In this document: one piece after another, positions 1-10,524 of the stretch
Position numbering within the stretch: the stretch's first letter is position 1
Layout: the number at the start of each line of letters is the position of its first letter
Notes under the pieces: model-generated
Seen by the model: the letters and a program-made list of their open reading frames with translations, nothing else
Databases searched by the model: none
Told to the model about the DNA's origin: nothing
Assembly (NCBI GenBank): GCA_036937835.1
Contig: CM072862.1
Span: 13,900,501 to 13,964,500, forward strand
DNA from: Pampus argenteus
Taxonomy: Eukaryota > Chordata > Actinopteri > Scombriformes > Stromateidae
DNA length: 64,000 nucleotides
Direction: 5' to 3'
Translations under genes and position numbers: made by a program

Positions 1-1022
1 AACCTTTCATACCAAAGCACAGTGAATGACTGAATCATAAACTCTGGTTATGATTCAGGTTGTCTTGCAAACTACATAAAAGAGCTTATGTTAAGTGTTT
101 TGTGTGTGTTCATTGTGTTTCTTGTGTTCACCCCATTAGAGTGCTTAAAGATGGCTTTAAATGTATAAATCTGAGTATAAAGCTATAAAGCTTAGATGAT
201 GCCGTTGATGACTCTGTTGTTTCACACCTCATCTCCTTTTCCATGGTGACTTGCACGCGCTGCCGGGTGTAAACACATGCACTGATGAATTATTCTGTGT
301 CATGCTTTCCAACCATAAACTATTTCTTGACAGACAGCTTGGTGTGATGCTACTGTGAAACCTTAATGCAGTTAATATACATTCACTGGAACATGTCTGA
401 TTAAAGTACATGATCGAACAATAACAACCAAACTGTTATCTTTAAATGGAAGTAGAAGCAGACTAATAATTTGCTGTTATATGTTCTGCAAAACAACTGA
501 GAGATTGAACTAATATTTAGAAAGTAGGCAGGGTTTTTGCTTCTACTACTTCTACTTGTAACACTTTAACAGCATTACATTATTAGAACATTACAGTTGG
601 TGGTACATCCCACATCGGGGGATGGGGGTGGGGCAGATATGAGGCTCCAGAGGATAATAACTAAACCCATTTAGTTATTAATTAATCTTGTTGAGGCTTC
701 TTGGCAACAATGTAAAAAAAACAACAGGAGCAAATTCCATGGAACGCTAACTCCACTATTGTAATAGATCAAAGGTTTTTTTAGGTAGTGCTTTGTAGCC
801 TGATTTGTCCAAAGACATTTTAATGATAAAAACCTTACCCTTCATATAACATTTAGTAATGTTTTAGTAACACTATGATAAGATTATGTTATTGTATTAC
901 AACACACAAAAGTTGCTAATGATGATAGTGGTAAATGAATAAAGATATGCCTGTAATATATAACATTAAAAGAAAAGAAAGCAAACACAACTCACTGATT
1001 CTATGTCTTCTTAAATTCTCAG
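1..1022 (+). other. syt9: syt9 intron 1 (3' part)
   Basis: AT-rich intron sequence leads into the acceptor at 1021-1022. I looked for the Syt9 N-terminal cysteine-cluster exon here and did not find it. No gene or repeat family was recognised. Confidence 0.6.
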
Positions 1023-1497
1023 ATGTATCGGTGAGTCTGCTGTCACTGGTAGTGACTGCCTGTGGCTTGGCCCTGTTCGGGGTCTCCCTCTTTGTCTCCT
1101 GGAAACTCTGCTGGATACCATGGAGGGAGCGTGGGCTCTCCCCCATGACCAAGGAAGTCCATGGGCACCTCAACCCCACCATGAGCCCTATGCCCCCGCA
1201 GCCTGCACCCAGGCAGCCTGTTTATACAGCTGTGGACCCCCCCTTGCACAACCGACGTCAGTCTTCGCAATGCTCCATTGCCAGAGAGCCCACTCCAGTG
1301 GCATCTGTGGTCTCAGTGGAGGCTCCGATGACACCCGTATCTCCACCACCTGTGGTCTTGGTCACACCAGAGGCAGCTATGAAGATCAGTCACACATCCC
1401 CAGACATTCCTCTGGACGCCCAGAATAAAACCCGGGAAAATGGCGTTCACACTAACCCTCGTATGCAGAGACAGACTACTGAACCCCCACCCTCTGG
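1023..1497 (+). CDS. syt9: syt9 exon 2: transmembrane segment and linker
   Basis: The acceptor is tctcag and the donor is GG|gtgctc. The exon enters with two bases of a split codon (phase 1) and leaves with two bases (GG + A = Gly). It encodes the membrane helix (SLLSLVVTACGLALFGVSL), the basic/Trp/Cys juxtamembrane part that is a palmitoylation-type region in this family, and a Pro/Ser/Thr-rich linker ending QRQTTEPPPSG. The linker is longer and more proline-rich than in the human protein as I recall it. Reading on past the donor stays open to 1669, but that stretch is intron. Confidence 0.9.
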
Positions 1498-4400
1498 GTG
1501 CTCGATGTCTGAAATTGGGTCAGTTTGGCATCCTTGCTGTTTTTCGGTTTTTTTTTGCTTTTATCAGATATATCCATATTTTACTTGTAAAATGTGCAAT
1601 ACATCTTGGTTTCCATCATACGTATTTGAATTACTCAGTGCTCTTCTGCCTCTCTTTACATGCCTATGATGATTGTACCTGTTGATGTTGTATTGTGATG
1701 TTTGTTGTTGATTTCTTCTGTGTACAGACAAGGGTCCATTCGCAGACATATGAACCTGTCCAACCCAGACTTCAATGTGGCCCAATTCCAAAGGCAGGAT
1801 TCCCTCACTGGAATGGGGCTGGGCCTTGGCCGTCTCAAACCTGAGCTCTACAAACAGCGCTCCCTCGAGGGGGATGACAGCAGTCGCAGAGGTGGAGGCT
1901 GTGGACGCCTCCACTTTATCCTAAAGTTTGACTGCGACCTGGAACAGTTGATTGTTAAGATTCACAAAGCAGAGAACCTCCCAGCCAAGGATTTTTCTGG
2001 TACCTCTGACCCTTATGTGAAGATCTACCTGCTGCCTGATCGTAAGACCAAGCACCAGACCAAGGTGCACCGCAAGACGCTGAACCCTGTGTTTGATGAG
2101 GTCTTCCTGTTTCCTGTGGCCTACTCAGAGCTTCCCACACGTAAGCTGCACTTCTGTGTCTATGACTTCGACCGCTTTTCACGCCATGACATTATTGGCC
2201 AAGTGGTTGTGGACAACTTCTTGGATCTGGCAGATTTCCCCAGGGAGACAAAACTCTGCCGCGAAATCCAGTATGTCTCTTCGGTGAGTCAACAACTCTT
2301 ATTTAAAACAAATGTAAAAGAAGAAGAGAAGAGTTTTAATAGTTCACATTGTTCACATTGTAGATTTTTTTTACGTCATTGGGAGATACAGTATTAACTA
2401 ACTATTAACTGTGCTAGCTCTTTAACTACATTATTTTTCCTTTATTTCATAACAGTTATTGTACACAACCACTTGACACGGGTGAAGTACAGTGAGGTAT
2501 TTTCATTAGGAAGCACATTTATTGCATCTACCACCACTTCACATCCAAATTCAATGCCCTCTACTGGGACCACCCATTTTCCAAACAGATGTAAATGAAA
2601 TTCAATGTGGGCCTGAGGTCAATGGGATTTAAAGTCCCTTGCCATGTTACATTACTAACACTGAATGTGTGTGTGTGTGTGTGTGTGAAATTGTGTTTAT
2701 GTAAAAGCTGACTTGCATACGAGGGTCATACAAAAGTATGAAGTGGCATTACCAGCTCTCATACATGTTCTCACTGTCCACACAAGTCAGAGCTTTTCAT
2801 CGTTTTTGACTGTTCCCTGTTAGCAATGACCTGTACGGCTGAAATATATTTGACTATTGTGTCATAGATAATATGTGCAAATATTAATCGGTATAGGTTT
2901 CCAGTGATTATTTCATTGACAAACAGGCATCTCAGTGTGAGATCTGAATTGATCCTGTTAATCCTGGCATCTTTTAGTAGCATTAATAAAATCCTTGCTA
3001 TTGATTGCTTTAAACAATTTATTTCATCCCAGGATGGTCAATGATACAAAATCAGTGGGGCACAGATCTTTGAGTAAAAGATGAATTCAATTTTTACCCC
3101 TCAGTTGTACTCACTAAAGTAACTAACTCACAAAATGGGATGATGTTGCTAAAAATAGTTCCAGCAGAGCACTAAAAAATGCTTGGTCGGTCTGGAAACT
3201 GAGTGTTTGCCTTCATTTTGTCTTTCAAATACATTTAACTGACCTGAGATGTTTACAACTGTCTGCCTGGTCAGGTTTGTTGCAGTGTTTTAAGATCTCA
3301 GCAATTACCTTGTTGAGTGCACTGTTATCATAATCGAAAGCATGAATCTGTCTCTTGTGTATACAAGTAAGCCTTGTCTGATTCTGTTGGTATCCAGGTT
3401 TGTCTCCTGTAGCTCTGGTCCTCATAGCATATGCAAATGACTTCAGTTTAATGAGCTTTGTACCTGAGTAACCTGAATTTTGTGTGCCTTGCTGAACCAT
3501 TGATCCACTTGCCAAACCAGGCTAAATACAACCACTATAGTATGTGGAATTTAGCCAGACAAAAGAAAAAAAAAATTAAAATCTTGATACTACGTTAATA
3601 TGATTTTCTGCTCTGGTATCTCACATAAGACAGCTGAATAATACAATTTTCATAGTCTTTCATGCTTTCATTCAAAGTAACTGCTCCACTGTGCAGCATT
3701 TTTGTGTAAGAATTTTATTTTATCTGTCAGTCTTGCTTTGCAAGAACAGAAATACATCTGAAAGGCTATTGAACATGTCATGATGTTGGTGTAAGCCCTA
3801 TAACCAGCTGAAACAGAAATATTATTTTTCCTATTTCAGCATATAGTTCCCATATATATTGAATGAAAGCAATGACATAGTGACAACTTCTCCCCACATT
3901 ATTGACATTGTTATATGCAAAACATTAGTCACAGTCATAATGAGACTGATGTGATTTTAATTATTTATTTTTACATGGATTTTCAGCGGAGATGAGACGT
4001 GCACTACGTGACAATTTGAATAATTCATTTTTACTTTAATGCAATCATGCAATCATGGAGTTTGAAACTAGAGTTTGAGTTTCAAAATTACTGTTAACTG
4101 TAGTAAAATTTGATTACTTCTAACCAACCTCAGAAAAAACTGAAATCAAATTTAGCCACGTGGAAATAACAGACCCTTGGGAATTTTGTTCCCTTTGTTC
4201 TGGCGGGAGTGACGGTATGGTGGGATACATCACTTAAATGATGCCATTTCTGTCATGATAATCTCCACACAATGGAGGGTGAAGTAGAGGAACGGTGATA
4301 AGTTTTCCTCTAATTGATGTTGTTGTATTTCTTTTTATTGTAAATTGGACATCTGATGTTTTTCTTTGTTTTAATTTAAGTAACTTCAGTGTTGAACTCA

Positions 4401-4500
4401 AATTTGGGACTATGTGTATGAGACTAGAAAGTCTCATCACAACATCAACAGCTTCCTATCTATGTCCTCTAAAAATACTATATGGGCAGAATATCTCTCT

Positions 4501-4537
<37 letters not shown>

Positions 4538-5980
4538 ACTCACACACACACACACACACACACACTTACACACACATGCACATAAATACACAAGCACACA
4601 CACTCAAATATACAGTATGCACCTGCTATGGTCTTCATGGGCTTGACCACGCTGTTGATCAACTGTGGAGCAGAGCACTGAAATTCAGATGCATACGGTA
4701 GTTGGTTGTCTAACCAGGACTGGCTCTTCACACAGTGCAAGCTGTATGTAAGGCCATCATAAACCTGCTTGGCATCTACAAAGTCACCAGCTGTGCTCAA
4801 AGCCTGTGGTCCACTTTAATGATACATTTAAATTCTAACTGGGTTTTGAGTACGCGACAGTGACAAAAATATGAAGCATAACCCTAGATTTTTGAGTACA
4901 GTGTTAAGGGGCAAAATACATGAACTTGACACCAACCTGCAGTCTATAATTGAATCATGAAGCAAAAGCAACAGTACTCCCCCACATTAGGAGGGTGGTT
5001 GTCTTGCTTGCCTACAGCCATCTCTTACTGCAAGTAAGTCATGGCCCTGCTTATTCTCGCGATAGTAGGCAATCTGAGATCTCCCCATCTACCCCATCTG
5101 TCTGGGCATTTCTAAATGCAAGGTAGTTATTCAAACAGCTGCTAACAAACACACTCCTTACATTTTGTCGAGGACACAATCGTAACCCTTACCAGGATGC
5201 TCATATGACAGTGTTTACAAGCACACAACTTCTGCATGTCACCACCCCAATATGAAGAGCTGTCCTAAAGAGTTCTGCAACACCTAGTTTTAATACCGAA
5301 ACCTTGGAGATTGTCCTCAGTTTCCAGTTGAGTAAAGCATTTAGAGACTGACTTATGAGTCTAGGTCCTGCCTTGTGAGCAGCCAGTAACATGGGAATGG
5401 CAAGATTTGTTGGTTGAGCAAGTACATGAATATTTCAGTATACTCTGCAGTTAGAGTGGTATCACCAGTAGAGTTCGTTAAAGGGCAAAAAAAAAAAATA
5501 CAATATAAGGATGTTCAGTTACAGCTGCAGGTATTATTGAACAGCAGAATCCCATACAAAAAAGTAATTGTCCTGCACTATAGTTCTTAATTGGACTGGA
5601 TTTGATTCTTTATACATTTATCATATGATGGTTTTGGGCATACATTTGCAGAAAATAATAGAAATGGACTGCTAGTGTGTCAGGAGGAGGAGGCTGGTAA
5701 AATGTTAAGATATGCATTCTGTCAGTGCACCAGATAGAGACTTGAAGGTTAATATTGATATTGACAAAAATATTGATGTTTTTATGAAAACTCTCTACCC
5801 ATGGATGTTTTGTGGGGCAGTGCTGATGCTTCTGCCCTTTTAATATTGATTGTTAATCAGTGTTACCCATCGAGAATAGAATGATATATGACAGGTGGTG
5901 ATAGGCACCAGAGATTCACAGCATCTGGCGTGCTCCATTCTCACACTGTTCAGTTTTTTCAATTTCACACCCTGCTCATG

Positions 5981-6050
<70 letters not shown>

Positions 6051-9000
6051 CTCCAACAGATAAACCCTCATAAACAAACCAATCACCTGAGAACACCAGT
6101 ACAGAGGTAATACATTTTCCAATCAATGCTGCAGGGTCCATTTATCATAATCACTTTCAAGAGTTATCACTTTAACTAATAGAAATGACTATGGACTAGG
6201 ATTATCATTAAATCAGGATCACTGGTAGGATTGACCATTTGGTTTGCTTGTTTTGCCTTTCAATAGAAGCAAAGCAAAGAAGCACATTTTTCATGATTTT
6301 ATCTATTAAACTTTTAGTATGCTTGGACATACATACATAGTATAGTACAGTAAGTATACATTGTGAAATTTGGGGAATAGTCCGATTATCATAGACTTGC
6401 AGTGTAACATTCGAACGTGCAGGAATTAAATGCCATGTTAGCTGTCTAAGAAGGATTTAGGAACACTTTGAAACACAGTGCTAATCTCTTCCCACCTGTA
6501 TCTTAATTAGCTGAAAGACCATGGTACATGAAGCAAGCCCACAGGATTCCTCTGAGATGTGGAATGCATTTTCTGGAGGGGTTGCCACTTAATCCATCAT
6601 GCATGATAGTAATAAAAGACCCACGTCATAATACAAGGCGATTTAGGTCTCAGGAAGGGAGACTCTTGTCTCCGTCTTGCTCATATTCTCTCTCTATTTC
6701 TGTCTCTCTCCTTTGCATTTTTCTTTCTCACCCTCATACACACACATTTACAGATGCAGACCACAGACAAAAACAAGTGCCATGTCAGAGAATAGACATT
6801 CGTGCTTAGCAATGCTGACAAATGATAGAGTCAGCCTTTGTTAAAGAAAGAAAGAAGAGAGAGAGCATGTGTGTGAGAGAGCATGAAAGATAGAGGAAAA
6901 CATTGGATGTAATTGTTTTTATTTAGACCATAATGAAATCATTATTTTCATAATGAAATTGCAATGCGATTCAACTTCCTCAGACTCTGCTAAGACAAAA
7001 CCACGTCTCAAAAGGTAACCCTGTTTTCAGAGAGGTGTTTTTCATGATAGGCATTGATCTCTCCTGCTAGCAGATAGCCAGTAGGTCTGTCTCTCTGAAG
7101 AAATGGAAAGCAAGAACGTTTTTGTCTTCTCCCTTTCTACAGTAGCCAAGTGATCAACCACAGTTTCAAACACTTGGCTAAAAAACAAACACCTGGCCAT
7201 ACTTTATTAATTTTCAGATGGGCTTGCTTGCCTAAAATTAACAGTGTTCTTATTTGTTGCTAATAATGTAAGATTTTTCATAATATATTTATTTTCTCTG
7301 TCACAGTTTATCACAGGCTTTCAGGATTTGATTAAACTCATTGAATTTCCCTTCACAAGTTATTACAGCAAACAGATGACACCCAATCCAATATACCAAC
7401 ACAGTCTTCCTGGAATACCAGTAGATCAACGAAAGAGTCTGCCGTACAGTAGGAGTTGTTGTCTCCAACAGACATATTTGTGTGCTTTCTTGGTTCTCAC
7501 TTCTTTAACAGAGTTATTTTAAGAGCAAGTGATAAGTGAGCTTCTGCCTTTCTGCAGCTAAACAGAATTCTCGATCTCTGGTGAAATGGGGGAGGCTTTT
7601 ATTAGAGCGATGTGACAGAAGGGAGTATTACTTAATACAAACCTGTTTCAGCTCTGTAACCAAATGTCAGGTGGCCAAGCTATTATTCTACACCCTCAGC
7701 TACAGCAATAAAAGTACCAGCACTAGAAATAGTATCATTATTACTGACATTCAACATAAGACTAATATCATAAGACTTTTATCATAAGGTAATTGGGTAA
7801 GAAAGCCTGAGTAATATATCTTAATAATACTGTATGTCTTTATTTCATAGATTAAAGCTTAATGTACTATAAATATGTTTTGTTTTATCTTTCAGGATAA
7901 CGTGGATCTTGGGGATCTGATGTTTTCTCTCTGTTACCTGCCTACAGCGGGCAGATTGACCATTACAATGATCAAAGCTCGCAATCTTAAGGCTATGGAT
8001 ATCACCGGTGCATCTGGTAATTAAAAACTGATACTGTATGAATTAGTTCAGAGTCTCACTAGTATCCTGAATGTAACTGAATGTCTTCCACTTCCGTTTC
8101 TGCCATCTTCCCAGATCCATACGTGAAGGTTTCACTAATGTGTGATGGTCGCAGACTGAAGAAGAGGAAGACATCAACCAAGAGGAACACTTTGAATCCG
8201 GTCTATAATGAGGCCATTGTTTTTGATGTCCCTACAGAAAACATAGAGCAGATCAGCCTTTTGATTGCAGTCATGGACTATGACCGGTGAGGAACTTCTA
8301 CCCGCCTTTATAGCAGTCATATAGTATTTACCTCATTTGCATGAATCATTTTTAATCTATAGTTGCTGCAGAACAATAAGGAATATTGTACATTTTAATG
8401 ATTTTGTAAATTAATTTGACATTTTCATTTTTGTTTGTCACACTCAATACTTTATCATTATTTTCACATTGCAGGGCAGGTTATGATCAAATGTTTTCTC
8501 TTTCCCTCTTGCACCTACAGTGTAGGCCATAACGAGGTCATTGGTGTGTGTCGGGTTGGCAATGATGCAGACAACCTCGGTCGAGACCACTGGAGTGAAA
8601 TGCTCACATATCCTCGCAAACCTGTCGCCCACTGGCATCCTCTTGTTGAGGTGAAGACTTTACTGTGATGGTTTTAATGTGTCTCACCAGTCATGTATGA
8701 GGAATGACCAGACCATGATTTTAAACATGAATACAATGTAATTTGCAACTAACACTGCTGTTAGTTACTGTAGTAGGTTTTAGTCCTCAGGCAGGGTTTG
8801 TTAGAGATAGACCAATGCATGGAAATGTCTATTTCCAGAGAATTTGATTAAATTAGATAATATAAAGTCCAGACTTCAGAGCACAGTGGATTCATTAGTA
8901 TTCACTCATACAGTAGTGTTGTAGTGAGGCTGCAGAAACTTTTTTTGGCTAGCAGTGATGTGAATATGGCTGTAACCTACTGGACCACAATAATGTAAAA

Positions 9001-9978
9001 ATAAAATTAAAATTAAATAAAAAAGACATTTGATAGAAGACAACTTTATTGCCAGAGTTGACAAGTCAACCGTAACCCTCTATACAAATAAAAAAAGCAA
9101 TATATCTGATTTAATATTCTTCAGTGAAAGCAAAGCACTTTCATCCAAAAAGGTACATAGAGTGATGCTGTTTGTCTGAAAGTACATATCTGGATATGAT
9201 GGAAAATAACTTCCTCTGGAATAGATCAGATCTTTTGCCAAAGTTACTAAGGCAATGTAAAAAATCTTTTATCTTGCTTTTTTTCTTTTAGAAGAGAGAC
9301 AGAATAGACAAAGTCTTTACATAAATTGCCCTCAGGCATAAAGGGATACACGTTGTTCAAGTGGAGAACCAATCAGCTCTCTGTTCATGTGTTTGATATG
9401 TGATTTAAAAAAAAAAAAAAGAATAGTGAAAGAAAATGGGTGGGGCTGTGCACATCAAAGATCTACACATGTAAAACACAAAGAGACATCAAGAGTTACA
9501 GAAAATTGGAAATTGAGCTTCTTATGTTTTTGGGCCATTTAGACAGGCAGTTTTAGAGTATGCAGTCTGTCACCCTCTTCTTACTCCAAAAATTGAAACG
9601 TAGTCTGTTTATATGTTTCCCTGCCAAGTAAGCCAATTTTCTCTGGAAAAGCTTTTATCATTTTACTTTCTGTTGGCAAACAAAACAATCACAGTAACAA
9701 AGTTTATCCCAATAAAATTAAGTGAATGCATATATAACCTCACGAAAATCAAAAAATGAACACTGTAGGTGGTAAGTAAATTTGTTTGGAGGTTACCAAG
9801 ATGAAAAGCTCTGTTTGTTTGTTTTTTATCTCACTGTGTGTGACAAGATTATTTTGTATTTTATTTTCTAACTGTTGTTACATTGTTTCTGCTTGACTTG
9901 TCTTTGCAGTACCAAGGAACCACGGGTAGTAGCCAGGGAGGATCCTGTAATTCTCTGAAGACGCCTCCTTCTCCTTAG
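1023..9978 (+). CDS. syt9: synaptotagmin-9, 3' part (exons 2-7, exon 1 outside window)
   Basis: Spliced coding region: 1023-1497, 1728-2283, 7896-8016, 8115-8286, 8521-8650, 9910-9978 (1523 nt; one split codon plus 506 residues and a TAG stop). All introns are GT-AG and phases agree. Order of domains: transmembrane helix (about residues 5-27 of this part), cysteine/tryptophan-rich juxtamembrane stretch (KLCWIPWRERG), proline-rich linker, C2A (about 217-335) and C2B (about 350-480). Both C2 domains keep the calcium-binding aspartates (SDPYVK and DFDRFSRHD in C2A; SDPYVK and DYDRVGHNE in C2B). Synaptotagmins are vesicle calcium sensors that bind phospholipid and SNAREs. Assignment to SYT9 rather than SYT3/6/10 rests on the linker motif MKISHTSPDIPL, the segment NLSNPDFN, and ppfibp2 as downstream neighbour, compared with human proteins from memory. 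The N-terminal exon must lie upstream. The C-terminal tail is longer than the mammalian one I recall. Confidence 0.93.
1728..2283 (+). CDS. syt9: syt9 exon 3: C2A domain
   Basis: The acceptor is tgtacag and the donor is TCG|gtgagt. It encodes SIRRHMNLSNPDFN, the KPELYKQRSL motif typical of SYT3/6/9/10, and an entire C2A domain starting CGRLHFILKF. Calcium-ligand acidic residues are visible in PAKDFSGTSDPYVK and YDFDRFSRHD. The exon ends in phase 0 after REIQYVSS. Confidence 0.95.
2665..2687. repeat. (TG)n microsatellite
   Basis: An uninterrupted TG run in syt9 intron 3. Confidence 0.95.
4504..4618. repeat. compound (TC)n-(CA)n microsatellite
   Basis: A TC run of about 30 bases is followed by a CA run and then interrupted CA repeats, in syt9 intron 3. 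Confidence 0.93.
5981..6048. repeat. (CG)3(CA)n microsatellite
   Basis: Three CG units precede about 31 CA units without interruption. This is one of the two longest dinucleotide runs in the window and a possible Z-DNA former. Confidence 0.96.
7896..8016 (+). CDS. syt9: syt9 exon 4: start of C2B
   Basis: The acceptor is tctttcag and the donor is TCTG|gtaatt. Translation begins DNVDLGDLMFSLCYLPTAG and ends KAMDITGAS, the usual opening of a synaptotagmin C2B domain. The exon follows a 5.6-kb intron, the largest in this part of the gene, and enters in phase 0. Confidence 0.95.
8115..8286 (+). CDS. syt9: syt9 exon 5: C2B core with polybasic strand
   Basis: The acceptor is ttcccag and the donor is CCG|gtgagg. 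It encodes DPYVKVSLMCDGRRLKKRKT followed by STKRNTLNPVYNEAIVFDVP and ends AVMDYDR. RRLKKRKTSTK is the basic C2B strand that contacts acidic lipid and SNARE partners in the family. The upstream intron is only 98 nt. Confidence 0.96.
8521..8650 (+). CDS. syt9: syt9 exon 6: C2B C-terminal half
   Basis: The acceptor is cacctacag and the donor is GAG|gtgaag. It encodes VGHNEVIGVC, then GRDHWSEML and the WHPLVE motif that closes C2B. If the donor is not used, translation would continue VKTLL and stop at 8668, giving a shorter tail nearer in length to the mammalian one. Confidence 0.94.
8651..9909 (+). other. syt9: syt9 last intron
   Basis: A 1.26-kb AT-rich intron between the last C2B exon and the tail exon. 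A poly-A run lies at about 9406-9420. Nothing else was recognised. Confidence 0.65.
9910..9978 (+). CDS. syt9: syt9 exon 7: C-terminal tail and stop
   Basis: The acceptor is gtctttgcag. Twenty-two codons run to TAG. The tail ends SSQGGSCNSLKTPPSP, rich in Ser, Gly and Pro. It resembles the end of human SYT10 as I recall it (a GSC...PP pattern) more than the short ending of human SYT9. Phase 0 agrees with the exon 6 donor. Confidence 0.8.
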   Translation, partial: YQGTTGSSQGGSCNSLKTPPSP

Positions 9979-10524
9979 CCCTGAGCAAGAATTTAAATAA
10001 GAGTATAGATCAACCTGAGGCCTCGCCTGAATCTTTGGACAGTGGTGGCGCTAAGTGCTGCACACACACATACGGTCCTAAAAGAAGAATACAGACATCC
10101 ATTAAACTACTGAAAAGAGAGACACAAAAACTGTATTGAGCCTTGCTCAACTGGATCAGCTGCATGTTGAATGAAGATGGATGTTTTGTTTTCTATAATG
10201 TTCCATAAGAAAACATCAGGCGTATGCAGACATTTTAAGTCTGTGCTATTCCTGGGTTTATACAGTAGTTACTGTTTTTTACGTAGTCATGTTGCTTGTT
10301 TTAATGAGGTGAGTCTGTATTTGCACATTGTACTTACAACCAGTCGAACTGCCATTATACTTTTTACTTTGGTGGTGAATTGGTGCATGAGGTCATGGTT
10401 TGGTGGGATAACCTCTTCTCTTTTTGTTTCTATTTTGGGAATACGATGTGTTGTTCTGTCGGTTGATGTGCAGTGGCAGTTAATAAAGTATCTGTAAGTA
10501 AATATGTTAAATGTTATCAATAAA
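9979..10524 (+). other. syt9: syt9 3' untranslated region, provisional
   Basis: About 545 nt follow the stop. Polyadenylation hexamers AATAAA lie at 10482-10487, 10519-10524 and 10580-10585; I end the feature at the second. A 108-codon open frame at 10171-10497 lies wholly inside this UTR, has no recognisable family and is hydrophobic by composition, so I treat it as non-coding. Confidence 0.55.
10482..10524 (+). terminator. syt9 polyadenylation signals
   Basis: There are two AATAAA hexamers at 10482-10487 and 10519-10524 within 45 nt, and a third at 10580-10585. They are the first such cluster after the syt9 stop. Which one is used cannot be told from sequence. Confidence 0.5.

Larger units (their letters stand above)
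2284..7895 (+). other. syt9: syt9 intron 3 (5.6 kb)
   Basis: The intron separates C2A and C2B exons. It holds three microsatellites (2665-2687, 4504-4618, 5981-6048) and a purine-rich GA stretch near 6840-6900. Open frames inside it are short, lack splice support and match no family I know. Confidence 0.7.

Noticed and set aside
916..1428. Other long frames overlapping syt9 exon 2 on both strands
   Set aside because: Shadows of the GC-rich coding exon; only the frame with the transmembrane segment matches synaptotagmin and fits splice phases.
10171..10497. 108-codon open frame after the syt9 stop
   Set aside because: It lies inside the syt9 3' UTR just before the polyadenylation hexamers, has biased hydrophobic composition and matches no family.
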